Shown here: positions 43,764 to 55,005 of the stretch, in pieces
Position numbering within the stretch: the stretch's first letter is position 1
How the letters are laid out: each line of letters opens with the position of its first letter
Assembly: GCF_033115175.1 (NCBI RefSeq)
Contig: NC_084830.1
Coordinates: 117,330,709-117,394,708 of the forward strand
Direction: 5' to 3'
Source of the DNA: Lepus europaeus
Lineage: Eukaryota; Chordata; Mammalia; Lagomorpha; Leporidae
Length of the DNA stretch: 64,000 nt
Position numbers and translations under genes: made by a program
The notes under the pieces: model-generated
Told to the model about the DNA's origin: nothing
Seen by the model: the letters and a program-made list of their open reading frames with translations, nothing else
The model's database searches: none

Positions 43764-44065
43764 GATTTATTTTTTATTTACTTGAAAGACCAAGTTACAG
43801 AGAGAGGAGGAGAGACACAGAGGACATTACCAAAATGCCTCAGTGGCCATGGCTGGAGGCGGCAGAAGACAGGATTCTGGAGCTTCTTCCTGGTCTCTCA
43901 TGTGGGTGCAGGGGCCCAAGCACTTGAGACATCTTCTACTGCTTTCTCAGGTGCATTAGCAGGGAGCTGGATCAGAAGTGGAGCAGCTGGGACTCGAACT
44001 GGTGCCCTTATGGGATGCTAGTGTTGCAGGCAGAGGCTTAACCTATTAGGCCACAATGCTGCCCC
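43764..44065 (-). repeat. CSINE, antisense
   Basis: 'agatttattttttatttacttg' to 'ggccacaatgctgcccc'. Confidence 0.9.
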
Positions 44066-44147
44066 TATCTCTTTTTAAGGATTCTTTTGTTCTGCTTGCT
44101 TTAGTCTCTATATTATTTTACTTCAGAGTTTTTGCTGACTGTTAATC

Positions 44148-44497
44148 TTTTTTTTAAGGTCTATTTATTTACTTGAAAGTCAGAGTTACAGAGAGGCAGA
44201 GGCAGAGAGAAAGAAAGAGAAAGAAGAGCCGGCGCCACGGCTCAATAGGCTAATTCTCCACCTTGCGGCACCGGCACACCAGGTTCTAGTCCCGGTCGGA
44301 GCGCCGGATTCTGTCCTGGTTGCCCCTCTTCCAGGCCAGCTCTCTGCTGTGGCCCGAGAGTGCAGTGGAGGATGGCCCAAGTGCTTGGGCCCTGCACCCC
44401 ATGGGAGACCAGGAGAAGCACCTGGCTCCTGACTTCGGCTCAGCGCAGTGCGCCGGCTGCAGCAGCCATTGGAGGGTGAACCAACAGCAAAGGAAGA

Positions 44498-44531
<34 letters not shown>

Positions 44532-44837
44532 ACTGTCCACTCTGCCTGTCAAAAAATTAAAAAAAAAAAAAAAGACAGAGAGAGAAGTCTTCTGTCAGCT
44601 GGTTCACTCCCCAGATGGCTGTAATGGCCAGAGCTGGGCCAAAGCTAGGAGCCAGGAGCTTCTTCTGGGTCTCTCATATGGGCACAGGGGCCCAAGGACT
44701 TGGGCCATTCTGTTGCTTTTCCAGGTGCATTAGCAGGTAGCTGGATCAGAAGTGGAACAGCTGGTATTAAAGTGGTACCCATGTGGAATGCCAGCACTGC
44801 ATACAGCAGCTGTACCAGTTATGCCACAGCACCAGCC
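44148..44837 (-). repeat. CSINE, antisense, split by a CSINE2
   Basis: Left part 44148-44227 ends in the GA-rich run. Right part from about 44573 'gacagagagagaagtcttctg' to 'gccacagcaccagcc'. Confidence 0.9.
44228..44572 (+). repeat. CSINE2 nested in a CSINE
   Basis: 'gagccggcgccacggctcaa' to 'ctctgcctgtcaaaaaatt' plus poly-A. It inserted in the GA-rich tract of the host SINE. Confidence 0.94.
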
Positions 44838-44927
44838 ATGCTGACTGTTAACCATTAAGATTAATTAAAATGCTATTTGGGAGCTGTGTATGTCTGTGGT
44901 AATGTTGACTGTGGTTTCCTTGTAAGG

Positions 44928-45140
44928 CAGGGGTTCTCAACTGGGGGTTAATTTTGCTTTCCCCATAGGGAATATTTCGTAAGGTCTGGAGACAGTTTTG
45001 ATTGTCACAGTGGGGAAATGCTATTGCAATTTACTGGGAGAGGCCAAGCATACTGCTAAGCATCCCTTAATGCACAAAAGGAAAGCTCCAGGAAAGGATT
45101 ACATAGTTCAAAATGTCCCTGATGCTGAGGTCACTGGGCA
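44928..45140 (+). mobile_element. MER20 (hAT-Charlie DNA transposon)
   Basis: 'caggggttctcaactgggggttaattttgc', 'ggtctggagacagttttgattgtcacag', 'aggccaagcatactgctaagcatcc' and 'caaaatgtccctgatgctgagg' follow the MER20 consensus in sense order. Confidence 0.85.
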
Positions 45141-45495
45141 TAATCACCTTGCTATATTGATGATTAAACCATGGGGATATCTATTCACAGAACAATTTTA
45201 TAAAAATTATTACCTATAAAGCTACTAGGGTAGCATTGATTTTATCTATCAAGGGATAGTCTAATTTCTGTTTGCAGAATTTTAAAAAATAAGTTCAGCT
45301 TACAATGTTTTGGGTGTAAGGGAGAGAAAGGTAGTGGGATTCCTAGTCCCTCTGCTTTCCTAGTGCCTGGGTTTCCAGAGGCCAAGATCTCTGTGCTGCA
45401 GGGCCTTTATAGAAAAGGCCTTTCAGTGTCCTGTGGGGGCTAGGATGGAGTAATCATCTGGCTGTGATGTGTGTCTAGGTTTTAACCATTCCTTT

Positions 45496-45826
45496 ATTTT
45501 TTTTTTAAGGTTCATTTTATTTGAAAGGCAGACAGATTTTCCACCTACTGGTTCACTCCCCAGTTGCTACCAGCAGTCAAGGTGGGCCAGACTGAAGCCA
45601 GGACTCCATCCTCGTCTCCCACATGGGTGGCAGGGGCTTGACCCAAGTACTTGAGCCATCACTTGCTGTCTCCTAGAGTGTGTGTTAGAAGGAAATTACA
45701 AAAAAAAAAAAAAAGAAGAAGAAGAAGAAGAAGGAAATTACATCAGAAGTAAAGGAGACAAGCACTCTGATTTGGCAATGTGGGCATCCCAAGCACCATC
45801 TTAACTGCTGAGCCAAATGTCCACCC
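45496..45826 (-). repeat. Old CSINE relative, antisense
   Basis: 'ttaaggttcattttatttg' to 'ctgagccaaatgtccaccc'. It is interrupted by an A-rich insert at 45701-45728. Confidence 0.82.
45701..45728 (+). repeat. Poly-A/(GAA)n insert with target-site duplication
   Basis: About 14 A followed by GAA repeats, flanked on both sides by agaaggaaattaca (45687-45700, 45729-45742). No SINE or LINE body is present. Confidence 0.7.
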
Positions 45827-45906
45827 ATTAACCCCTACTAGATTTTCAACCGATCACCCAAATCTCACTGTCTTCTAGGATACCAGGAGGTTTCAATTTC
45901 TGTGGG

Positions 45907-45907
<1 letters not shown>

Positions 45908-45957
<50 letters not shown>

Positions 45958-45980
45958 ATCTCCCTCTCCCTCTCCCTCCC
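45908..45980. repeat. (TC)n microsatellite
   Basis: About 23 TC units followed by 'tccctctccctctccctccc'. Confidence 0.95.
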
Positions 45981-46021
45981 TTCCTCCCCTGTAACTGAAT
46001 AAATATTTCTTTTGGAGGGAG

Positions 46022-46395
46022 GTATTAGGGATTGAATAGGGTTTGTCTGTCTATACTTACATAGATTTTAAACCCCAAGTCTTATGTTAAAAGGTAATGG
46101 ATTAATGGTTGATGGATTAAAGGTAAAGGCTTAATCCAATCATGGTGCCTGGGAGGTAGACTTAGTGAGGTCATTGGGGACCTGCTCATAGAAGTTAAAA
46201 GTCAAGAGAGGTGTGATTCTACAAGCTGAGTGTGCTCTCTGTCTCTCTGTCTAGGCTTCCTGTCTTGCCATGTGATCATCCCTCTACCATTCACCAGTTT
46301 CACCAGATGGGCCACCCAATCTTTTACTGTGAGCCTCCGAAACTGTGACCTGAAACACACCTTCCTTCCTAAGAAGCCCCTTTCAGGTAATTTAG
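46022..46395 (+). mobile_element. MaLR-type LTR (MST/MLT1-like)
   Basis: 'ttagggattgaatagggtttg', 'attaatggttgatgg', 'ggtgcctgggaggtagac', 'tcttgccatgtgatc' and 'gtgagcctccgaaactgtgacc' follow the order of mammalian MaLR LTRs. Confidence 0.65.
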
Positions 46396-46884
46396 TGAAA
46401 GTAATGAAAAGTTTATTAACACAGCAGACAAACTGAAAAGGTCGAGTTTTAAGTCTGAAGTGATGTTTTAAGCTTTCTCAGCTCTGGTAAATCAGCTACC
46501 ATTCTCCTATGTACTTTTCAGCGTTCAAAAGTGTGTTCACCTCATCAATGTTTCCTCTCTTTGCGTTTTAGATTTAGACTCTTCATACTTCATTTATTGT
46601 TGTTTTACAGAGTGTCCAAAGGGCATGGCAATAAACACATTCTTTCTACCATCTTAAAGGGAAATGCAAAATGTCCTTTATCCTTCTGCATGGCTTTCAA
46701 GCATCATATAATACAAAACTGATATTAAATAATGAAATAATTCTAACTCTTGGAATCCATCTCTTTTTCTGGGATAGGTCGTCTTTTGGACAAGCGAGGG
46801 AAAATCACCGGAGAATACACATATCAGCTCTAAAACAAATGTTCATTAAAAAAAAAATTCAGTGTAATTTCAGAGTAGCAGGCA
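46396..46884. other. Intergenic, nothing recognised
   Basis: No gene, SINE or LTR pattern seen. Confidence 0.4.
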
Positions 46885-46886
46885 TG

Positions 46887-47212
46887 GGGCCAGCACTGTG
46901 GCTCAGAGGGTTAATTTATTGCCTGTGAGGCCAACATTCCATATCTGAACAGTTTAGAAACCTGATTGTTCTGCTTCCCATCTAGTTCCCTCCTAACATG
47001 CCTAGGAATGCAGTGGAAGATGGCCGAAGTACTTGGGTCCTTGCTGCCTGTATGGAAGACCAGAATGAAATTCCTAGCTTCTGACTTCAATCTGACCCAG
47101 CCCTAGGCATTGAGGCCATTTGGGGAGTGTGCCAGGGGATAGAAGGTCTCTTTCCCTCTCCTTCTTCTCCCTCTCCCTTTGTCACTCTGCCTTTCAAATT
47201 AAATAAATAAAT
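46887..47212 (+). repeat. CSINE relative
   Basis: 'ggggccagcactgtggctca' to 'aaattaaataaataaatctt'. The duplication gtag(c/t)aggcat flanks it. Confidence 0.9.
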
Positions 47213-47890
47213 CTTAAACATGTAGTAGGCATGTGGGTACCTTTTGCCCATTCACTCTTAACAAAGTGAGATATACTGTATTAAAGGCACTTTTCAGCTG
47301 AATGATTAGGAAAGCACTGGCCCCTTTCCTAGAATAGAAAGAGGCTGGGATACTTGAGCAAATGATATGATGGAATCTTGGCAGCAGCACTGCCCCTACC
47401 TACATCATTGCTAAACCTCAGAAGAAATAGTCAGTAGTGTGCCCAGGAGGTTGAACCCTGGGGTTACTTGGCCAGGCAAAGTCTCTCGTGCCCCATTGGC
47501 ATAGTGGTAGTTGGAACCACGAGGAGAGTGGGAACAGGCACAATGGACCAAAGACTAAACTACTTCTATTGATTTTTCAGGTTCTTATATGCTCCCCAGA
47601 TTCCCATGTAAATCTAGAGAACTGGGTTTAAAGTAAATAAATACATATAAAATGCATCTTTACCAACTCGAGTTGGTGAATTAAGTACCACATACAAGTG
47701 TATGTGTTTGAAATGTCCCACTGTCTCACCATGGTCTGACATGAATGAATCTGAAATTAGGCTATTTTCGAGGCTTGTTGGGAGATAAAAACAGACTTAT
47801 CTCTTCAGTGCAAAGACTGTGGAGACTCTTGCTATGAAAATTTCAATATGTTAGCCCTCTGACATTCAAACGCCAGGGCAACATGGTAAT
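47213..47890. other. Intergenic, with a 16-bp perfect palindrome
   Basis: No gene is recognised. A perfect palindrome accaactcgagttggt lies at 47662-47677. Confidence 0.45.
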
Positions 47891-47903
47891 GACCAAGAAG
47901 TTT

Positions 47904-48253
47904 TTTTTTTTTTTTTAAAGATTTAGTTATTTATTTGAAAGTCAGAGTTACACAGAGAGAGGAGAGGCAGAGGGAAAGAGAGAGGTCCTCCATCCGCTGG
48001 TTCACTTCCCATTTGGCCCCAATGGCTAGAGCTGTGCTGATTCGAAGCCAGGAGCCAGGAGCTTCTTCCAGGTCTCTCACACGGGTGCAAGGGCCCCAGG
48101 GGCCCAAGGACTTGGGCCATCCTCTACTGCTTTCCCAGGCCATAGCAGAGAGCTGGATGTGAAGTGGAGCAGCCGGGTCTTGAACCGGCACCCATATGGG
48201 ATGCTGGTGCTTTAGGCCAAGGCGTTAACCCACTGTGCCACAGCGCCAGCCCC
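47904..48253 (-). repeat. CSINE, antisense, full length
   Basis: Poly-T, 'aaagatttagttatttatttg', to 'gccacagcgccagcccc'. The duplication gaccaagaagttt lies at 47891-47903 and 48254-48266. Confidence 0.95.
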
Positions 48254-48266
48254 GACCAAGAAGTTT

Positions 48267-48720
48267 AAATACCACAAGTTGAAGAGGGGGCAAGAGCCAC
48301 TTTTTGGGAAATCTACCTCACAGAGACCAGCACGGGGCCCAGCAAAGTCTGGAGGATCACATATTCTCTTCATATCCTGGGCCAAGGTGCAGGTTATCAT
48401 TTCAGCTCTGAGGCTGAGCTGATCAAATACTTCTCTGCTGTCTGGCTGCTCTCACAGAAGGAAGGTCAGGGGTATGTGGGTACCACACCAATTTGTCTGA
48501 GATCAATACTAGACTGATGAAGGCCTTAGACTGTCTGGGAGTTGATCTGAGTAGAATGATGGGGACATTGTGACTGGAGGTTGAGAAAGACCATCCTCAG
48601 TATCAAATTAAACCACAGGTAATTAAACCACACTGAAGCTACCAAGGAAAATGCAGCTGAGGAAAATCATATGGTTCAATCTAAGTAGACTGAGTTCTTT
48701 GGGTTAAAAATACCTTGGTG
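48267..48720. other. Intergenic, nothing recognised
   Basis: Relatively GC-balanced sequence. Reading all frames gives only short open stretches interrupted by stops. Confidence 0.4.
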
Positions 48721-48721
48721 A

Positions 48722-49025
48722 GGGCCACCATTTGGCTATTGAAACATCCATTTCCCACATCAGTGTTGCCTGGATCTGATTGTCAGTTCTGCTCCTGACT
48801 CTAGTCTCCTGCTAATTCAGACCCTGGGCAGCAGTGGTGATGGCTTTGTAATTCTACTCCCCCCCTTCCCCCACCATATAGAAGACCTAGACTGAGTTCC
48901 AGGCTCCTGGCTTCTGCCTGGTCTAGTCTCTGTCATTGTGGGCATTTGGGGAGCGATCTAGTAGATAGGAGTACTATAATCTCTCTATTTCTTTGGTTCT
49001 CAAATAAACAAACAAAAATTTTAAA
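48722..49025 (+). repeat. Old CSINE relative
   Basis: 'gagggccaccatttggctat' head, 'agaccctgggcagcagtgg' body and 'tctcaaataaacaaacaaaa' tail. Confidence 0.75.
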
Positions 49026-49807
49026 AAATACATTTTTTATCATGTTTCAATTTAAATATTTTGTTTTACAGATTTGTTACATTAAAAGATGCTATGAGCA
49101 AACAATCTCGTAGTTTCCAGGATCCTATTGAAGATGACAGGCTCTTTACAATAACAAAGCATATTCATAGCTTAGAATTCAACTTCATGGATATCATAGT
49201 GCATGCTAGACATGAAATGGCTGGTTTTAGGTAAAAAGAAAAAAATCCTTCGGTGAATGGGCATTGATAAAAATGAGAGAACTTAAAAAAGTTTGTGGAA
49301 AAATGGATTTAAAGATAAGTTTGTTGCATATGCATTTCTCTAAAGTCTCTGAAGATTATGCTTATGTGGACTATATCTTTTTAAATATATATATGTGTGT
49401 GTGTGTATTGATGGATTTGAGAAGGGCAATGGCATTTAGGGGACTGGATGTGGTTATTATCATCCATTCTCTCTCTTCTGCATTGAGTCTGTTTTGGGTA
49501 AAGAATAGCCCAAGATGCCTCTGGTACAAATATGATACCTTGGACTGTCTGGCTGCATTTCTGATGCTGTGTATGTGGGTCTGATTTGTTTTTACTGCGA
49601 CGTAGTGGTAAAGATGACTGAAGGTAGGAGGGGAGGCAGAGACAGAAGGTCTCAGTCTGTTTGGACTGAGGCTTAGGAAAAAGGCAGCTTCCAGGTGGTA
49701 TAACTTGTTTACTAGAAATTGAATCCAGAGTTGCAGTTGGTATTAAAGTGTTCCTTTCCTTTCCTTTACCTATAGCAATGATAAGAGGAATATAATTTCT
49801 TCTTTTT
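49026..49807. other. Intergenic, no gene seen
   Basis: A short (TA)n(TG)n lies at about 49385-49407. Open frames here are repeat- and chance-derived. Confidence 0.4.
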
Positions 49808-50185
49808 CTTTTTTTTTTTTTAACCAAAGCTTTTTATTTAAGGAATACAAACTTCATGCAATTCCTAAGTACAACTTTAGGAATATAGTGATTGTTCCCA
49901 CCATACCTGCCCTCCCACCCCTGTGCCTCTGAGGTCCTTTCCAAGAATCTTTGCCTGTGCCAATGTCTTATAGGGTTTCCCCAGTGTGCTCTAATAATTT
50001 GATGATATCGGGTCATAGATTTAGGTCTTTAATCTATTTTGAGTGGATTTTTGTGTAAGGTGCAAGGTAGGGGGTCTTGCTTCATACTTCTGCATGTGGA
50101 AATTCAGTTTTCCCAGCACCATTTTTTGAAGAGTTTGTTCTTACTCCAGGGATTGGTTTTAGCTCCTTTGACAAATACAGGTTGG

Positions 50186-50515
50186 GGGGCAGCACTGTGG
50201 CATAGTGGGTAAAGCCTCTGCCTGCAGTGCCGGCATCCCTTATGGGCATCGGTTCAAGAGCCGCTGCTCCACTTCACATCCAGCTCTCTGCTATGGCCTG
50301 GGAAAGCAGTAGAAGATGGCCCAAGTCTTTGGGCCTGTGCACCTGTGTAAGAGATCTGGAAGAAGCTCCTAGCTCCTGGCTTTGGATCGGCACAGCTCTG
50401 GCCATTGCAGCCATCTGGGGAGTGAACTAGCGGATGGAAGATACCTCTCTCTCTCTCTCTCTCCTCTGCCTCTCTGTAACTCTGCCTTTCAAATAACTAA
50501 ATAAAGCTTTAAAAA
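50186..50515 (+). repeat. CSINE in L1 ORF2
   Basis: 'ggggggcagcactgtggcat' to 'tttcaaataactaaataaagc'. It lies directly upstream of a second CSINE, and both separate L1 blocks that join at 'gacaaatacaggttgg' and 'atgtagatgc'. Confidence 0.93.
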
Positions 50516-50524
50516 AATAGGTTT

Positions 50525-50780
50525 GGGGCCGGCATTGTGGTGAATGGGTAAAAGGGCCGCCTTACAGTACCAACATCCTATATGGGCGCCAGTTCATGTC
50601 CCAGATGCTCCACTTCTGATGCAGCTCTCTGCTATGGTGTGGGAAAGCAGTATAAGGTGGCCAAGTCCTTGGGACCCTGCACCCATGTGGGAGACCTGGA
50701 GGAGGCTCCTGGCTCCTGGCTTCAGATGGGTGTAGCTCTGGCCGTTGCAGCCATTTGGGGAGTGAACCAGCATATGGAAG

Positions 50781-50827
<47 letters not shown>

Positions 50828-50887
50828 TCTCTCTGCCTCTCCTACTTTCTGTGTGTGACTCTGACTTTCAAATAAATAAATCTTAAA

Positions 50888-50889
<2 letters not shown>
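50525..50889 (+). repeat. Second CSINE in L1 ORF2
   Basis: 'ggggccggcattgtggtgaa' to 'tttcaaataaataaatctt', with an expanded (CT)n at 50783-50839. Confidence 0.93.

Positions 50890-50930
<41 letters not shown>
50890..50930. repeat. (AT)n microsatellite at a SINE tail
   Basis: About 18 AT units between the CSINE tail and the resuming L1. Confidence 0.95.
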
Positions 50931-50931
<1 letters not shown>

Positions 50932-53625
50932 TGGATGTAGATGCTTTGATTGATTTCTGGCATTTCTACTTGTTCCATTGGTCTATCCATCTGCTTTTGT
51001 ACCAGTACCAGGCTGTTTTGATTATAACTGCCCTGTAGTGTGTCTTGAAATCTGGTATTTTGGTGCTTCCAGCTTTTTTTTTTTTTTTGTATAAGATTCT
51101 TGGTTGCCTGTGTTTCCATATGAACTTCAGCATCATTTTTTCTATGTCTGAGAAGAATGTCCTTGGTATTTTCAATAGTATCACATTAAATCTGTAAATT
51201 GCTTTTGGAAGTATGGGTACTTTGATGATATTGATTCTTCCCATCCATAAATATGGAAGTTTTTTTCCATTTTTATGTATTTTCGTCTCTTTCTTTCTTT
51301 AATGTTTTGTAATTCTCACTGTAGAGATCTTTGACATCCTTGGTTAAATTATTACAAGGTACTTGATTTTTTTGTAGCTATTGTGCATGGGATTGATCTT
51401 AGAAGTTCTTTCTCAGCTGTGACACTTTCTGTGTATACAAAGGCTATTGATTTTTGTGTATTGATTTTATAACTTGCTAGTTTACCAAACTCTTCTATGA
51501 GTTCTAATAGTGTCTTAGTGGAGTCTTTTGGACCCCCTATATATAGAATCATGTCATTTGCAAATAGGGATAGTTTGACTTCCTCCTTCCCAATTTGTAT
51601 CCCTTTGATTTCTTTTTCTTACCTAATGGCTCTGGCTAAAACTTCCAAGACTATATTGAATAACGATGAGAGTGGGCATTGTGGTCTGATTCTAGATCTC
51701 AGAGGGAATGCTTCCAACTTTTCCCCATTCAGTAGGACGCTGTCCAGGGGTTTGTCATAAATTGTCTTGACTGTGTTGAGGAATATTCCTTCTACACCCC
51801 ATTTGCTTAAAGTTTTCATCATGAAAGGGTGCTTTATTTTATCAAATGCTTTCTCTGCATCTATTGAGATAATCATTTGGTTTCTGTTCTTCAGTTTGTT
51901 AATGTAATGTACCTCATTGATTGATTTGTGAAGTATGAACCATCCTTGCTTACCAGGGATAAATTCCACCTCATTCTGCTGAATGATCTTTGGGATGTGT
52001 TATTGGATTCAATTGGCTAGAATTTTGTTGAGAATTTTGCATCTATGTTCATCAGGGAAATCAGTCTGTAGTTCTCTTTCTCTGTTTTATCTTTTTCAGG
52101 TTTAAGAATTAAGGTGATGCTGGCTTCACAGAAGGAGTTTGGGAGAATTCCTTCCGTATCAATTGTTTTGAATATCTTGAGGAGAGTTTTAGTTAGTTCT
52201 TCTTTAAATGTCTGATAAAATTCCTCAGTGAAGCCATCCAATTCTGGGCTTTTCTTTGTTGAGAGAGTTTATTACTGATTCAATTTACATCTTGGTTAAG
52301 GGGCTGTTTATGTTTTCTGTGTATTCATGGTTCAATTTAAGTAGGTTGCATGTGTCCAGGAATCTATCCATTTCTTGTAGGTTTCTCCTTTTTTTTGGCA
52401 TACAGCTCTTTGTAGTAATTTCTAATGATTCTTTTTATTCTGTGGTGTCTCTTGTTACATTTCCTTTTTCATCTATAATTTTATTAATTTTGATATTCTC
52501 TCTCTTTTTTTGGTTAGTTGTGCCAATGGTGTGTCAATTTTTGTTTATTTTTTCAAAAAACCATCTCTTCATTTTACCTATCTTGTAATTTTTTTATTCA
52601 ATTATTTTTTCTCTTATTTTAAATATTTCTTTTCTCCTACTAGTTTAGGTTTGATTTGCTGTTTTTCAGGGTCATTGAGATGCATTGATAGCTCATTTAT
52701 TTGGTGCCTTTCTAATTTCTTTATAGACACTTATTTCTAAAAACTTTCCTCTTAATCCTGATTTTTCTGCATCTCATAAGTTTTGATTTATTGTATTGTC
52801 ATCTTCATTTGTTTCCATAATTTTTTGATTTCTCTTTGATTTTTTTTCTGTGACCCACTGTTCATTCAGGAGCATGTTGTTCAGTCTCCATGCGTTTGCA
52901 TATGTTCTGGAGAATCCTGAGTTGCTGATTCCCAGCTTCATTCCATAGAGGTTCGAGAAGATGCATGGTATGATTTCAAGTTTTTTGAATTTGCTGAGAG
53001 TTATTTTATGGCCTAACATGTGATCTGTTCTTGAGAAAATTCCATGCACTGGTGAAAACTGTTGGATGATAAGTTCTGTAGATATCTGTTAGGTCCATTT
53101 GGTTTGTAGTGTTAATTAACTCTGCTGTCTACTTGCTGATTTTCTGTCTAGTTGATCTGTCCATTGCTGAAAATGGGGTATTGAAATCCCCCATTATTAT
53201 TGTATGTGAGTCTGTTTCTCCCTTTTGATCCTTAACATATTTTAAATAGCCAGGGTCCCTGTAATTTGGTGCATAATTTTATAATAGTTACATCTTTCTA
53301 TTGAATTTATCTCTTAATCATTACATAGTGCCCTTTGTCTCTTTTAGCAGTTTTTGTGTTAGGGTCTGTTTTGTCTGATATTAGTATGGCTACATCAGCT
53401 CTTTTTTGGTTTCTGTAGCATGGAATATCTTTTTCTATCCTTTCACTTTCATTTCATGCATCTTTGTTGGTGAGATGTGTTTCTTGTAGGCAGTAAACAG
53501 GCAGGTTTTGTTTTTTAATCCATTCATCCAGTCTGTGTCTTTTAACTGGAGAATTGAGGCTATGTATGTTCAAGGTGACTATTGATGAGTAATGACATTG
53601 CCCTGCCACTGTTTGATAAATATTC

Positions 53626-54635
53626 CTATTGTTTACTTTGGATTTGCTTTGTACTTTTACTGGGTGATTTTCTGCCTTCCCCTTCTTTCATGTGATGTCC
53701 ATGTTTCTGTATTTTTGTGTGCAGCACATCTTTAAGCATATTTTGTAAAGCTGGATGAGTGGTGACAAATTCTTTCAATTTCTGTTTGTTAAGGAAGGTT
53801 TTTATTTGCCCTTCATTCATAAATGATAGATGTGCAAGGTATGCTTTTCTGGTTTGACGGTGTTTTTCTGTATCTTGGACTGTATCTTGGACTGTATCTT
53901 GCTGTTCTCTCCTAGCCTGTAGGGTTTCTGATGAGAAGTCTGCTTTGAGTCTACTTGGAGATCTTCTGAAAGTAATCTAGTGTTTCTTTCATGCACATTT
54001 TTAGAGTCTTTTCTTTATGTTTAACAGAGAGCAGTTTGACTACAATGACTACAATGTTTCATGGTGCAGATCTTCGCTGATCATGTCTATTAGGAGTTCT
54101 ATGTACTTCGTGTACTTGGACATCCCTTTCTTTCTCCAAATTAGGGGTGTTTTCTTTGATTATTTCACTAAAAAAGCCTTCTAATCTCTTCTATCTTTCC
54201 ACACCCTTAGGAACTCTTAAGCCTCATATGTTGGGTCATTTGATTGTATCCTGTAGATTCCCATCAGTGTTTTTTAGTTTTCTAATTTCTTCTTGTTTTT
54301 GATCTGACTATATAATTTCCTGTGATTTGTCTTTAAGTCAGATATTCCTTCTTCTGTTTCACCGATTCTTTTAAGGTTTTCCACCTCATTTTTAATTTTT
54401 TTCTATTGAATTCTTCGTTTCCACATTTCATTTTGCTTTCTCTTTATGATCTCAATTTCGTGGGAGAAATTTTCTTTCATGTCGTGTACGGATTTCATTC
54501 GTTTGTGCATTTGCTTCTGGTTATTTCTAAGTAATCCTATGATTAATTTTTGAATTCCATTTGAGGCATTTCTTCAATCTCTTCATCTTCACAATCTAGT
54601 TTTGAAGTGTTGTGTTCTTTTAGGGGCATCATGTT
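53626..54635 (-). pseudogene. L1 ORF1 remnant
   Basis: The end of the frame, 53820-53626, reads like an L1 ORF1 C-terminus (QIKTFLNKQKLKEFVTTHPA, then LQNMLKDVL). Further upstream (54.0-54.6 kb) only AT-rich coiled-coil-like remnants remain. Confidence 0.65.
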
Positions 54636-54647
54636 GTTTTCCTTATT

Positions 54648-55005
54648 ATTACTTATATTTATTTATTTATTTTTTTGACAGGCAGAGTGGACAGTGAGAG
54701 AGAGAGAGACAGAGAGAAAGGTCTTCCTTTTGCCATTGGTTCACCCTCCAGTGGCTGCTGCGGCCGGTGCACTGTGACCGGCGCACCGTGCTGAGCCAAT
54801 GGCAGGAGCCAGGTGCTTCTCTTGGTCTCCCATGGGGTGCAGGGCCCAAGCACTTGGGCCATCCTCCACTGCACTCCTGGGCCACAGCAGAGAGCTGGCC
54901 TGGAAGAGGGGCAACCGGCACAGAATCTGGCGCCCTGACTGGGACTAGAACCCGATGTGCTGGCGCCGCAGGCGGAGGATTAGCCTATTGAGCCGCGGCA
55001 CCGGC
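54648..55005 (-). repeat. CSINE2, antisense, inside L1 5' part
   Basis: 'gacaggcagagtggacagtg' to 'gccgcggcaccggc'. The duplication gttttccttatt lies at 54636-54647 and 55006-55017. Confidence 0.95.

Larger units (their letters stand above)
49922..53625 (-). pseudogene. L1 ORF2 (endonuclease/reverse transcriptase) pseudogene
   Basis: Endonuclease-type sequence lies at about 53.6-52.8 kb, for example NAWRLNNMLLNEQWV with one change. Reverse transcriptase follows at about 52.24-51.35 kb ([27 protein letters not shown]), and the thumb region at 51.24-50.97 kb ([17 protein letters not shown]). The FADD catalytic motif reads FAND (51564-51553), so the first Asp is Asn. After a short stretch up to about 49.92 kb the C-terminal part is absent and the 3' UTR follows directly. 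Confidence 0.85.

Noticed and set aside
44998-45219. 73-codon open frame resembling a small protein
   Set aside because: It is the sense strand of a MER20 DNA transposon, a non-coding element.
45908-45980. CRISPR-like or tandem array
   Set aside because: It is a plain TC microsatellite with no spacers. CRISPR is not expected in a mammalian genome.
48254-48480. Possible decayed processed pseudogene with short protein-like reading
   Set aside because: Stops occur in all frames, no family is recognised, and there is no poly-A or duplication.
49381-49827. 148-codon open frame on the minus strand
   Set aside because: It starts in the L1 poly-A (Lys/Arg run) and ends in a TG/TA repeat, with no family resemblance.
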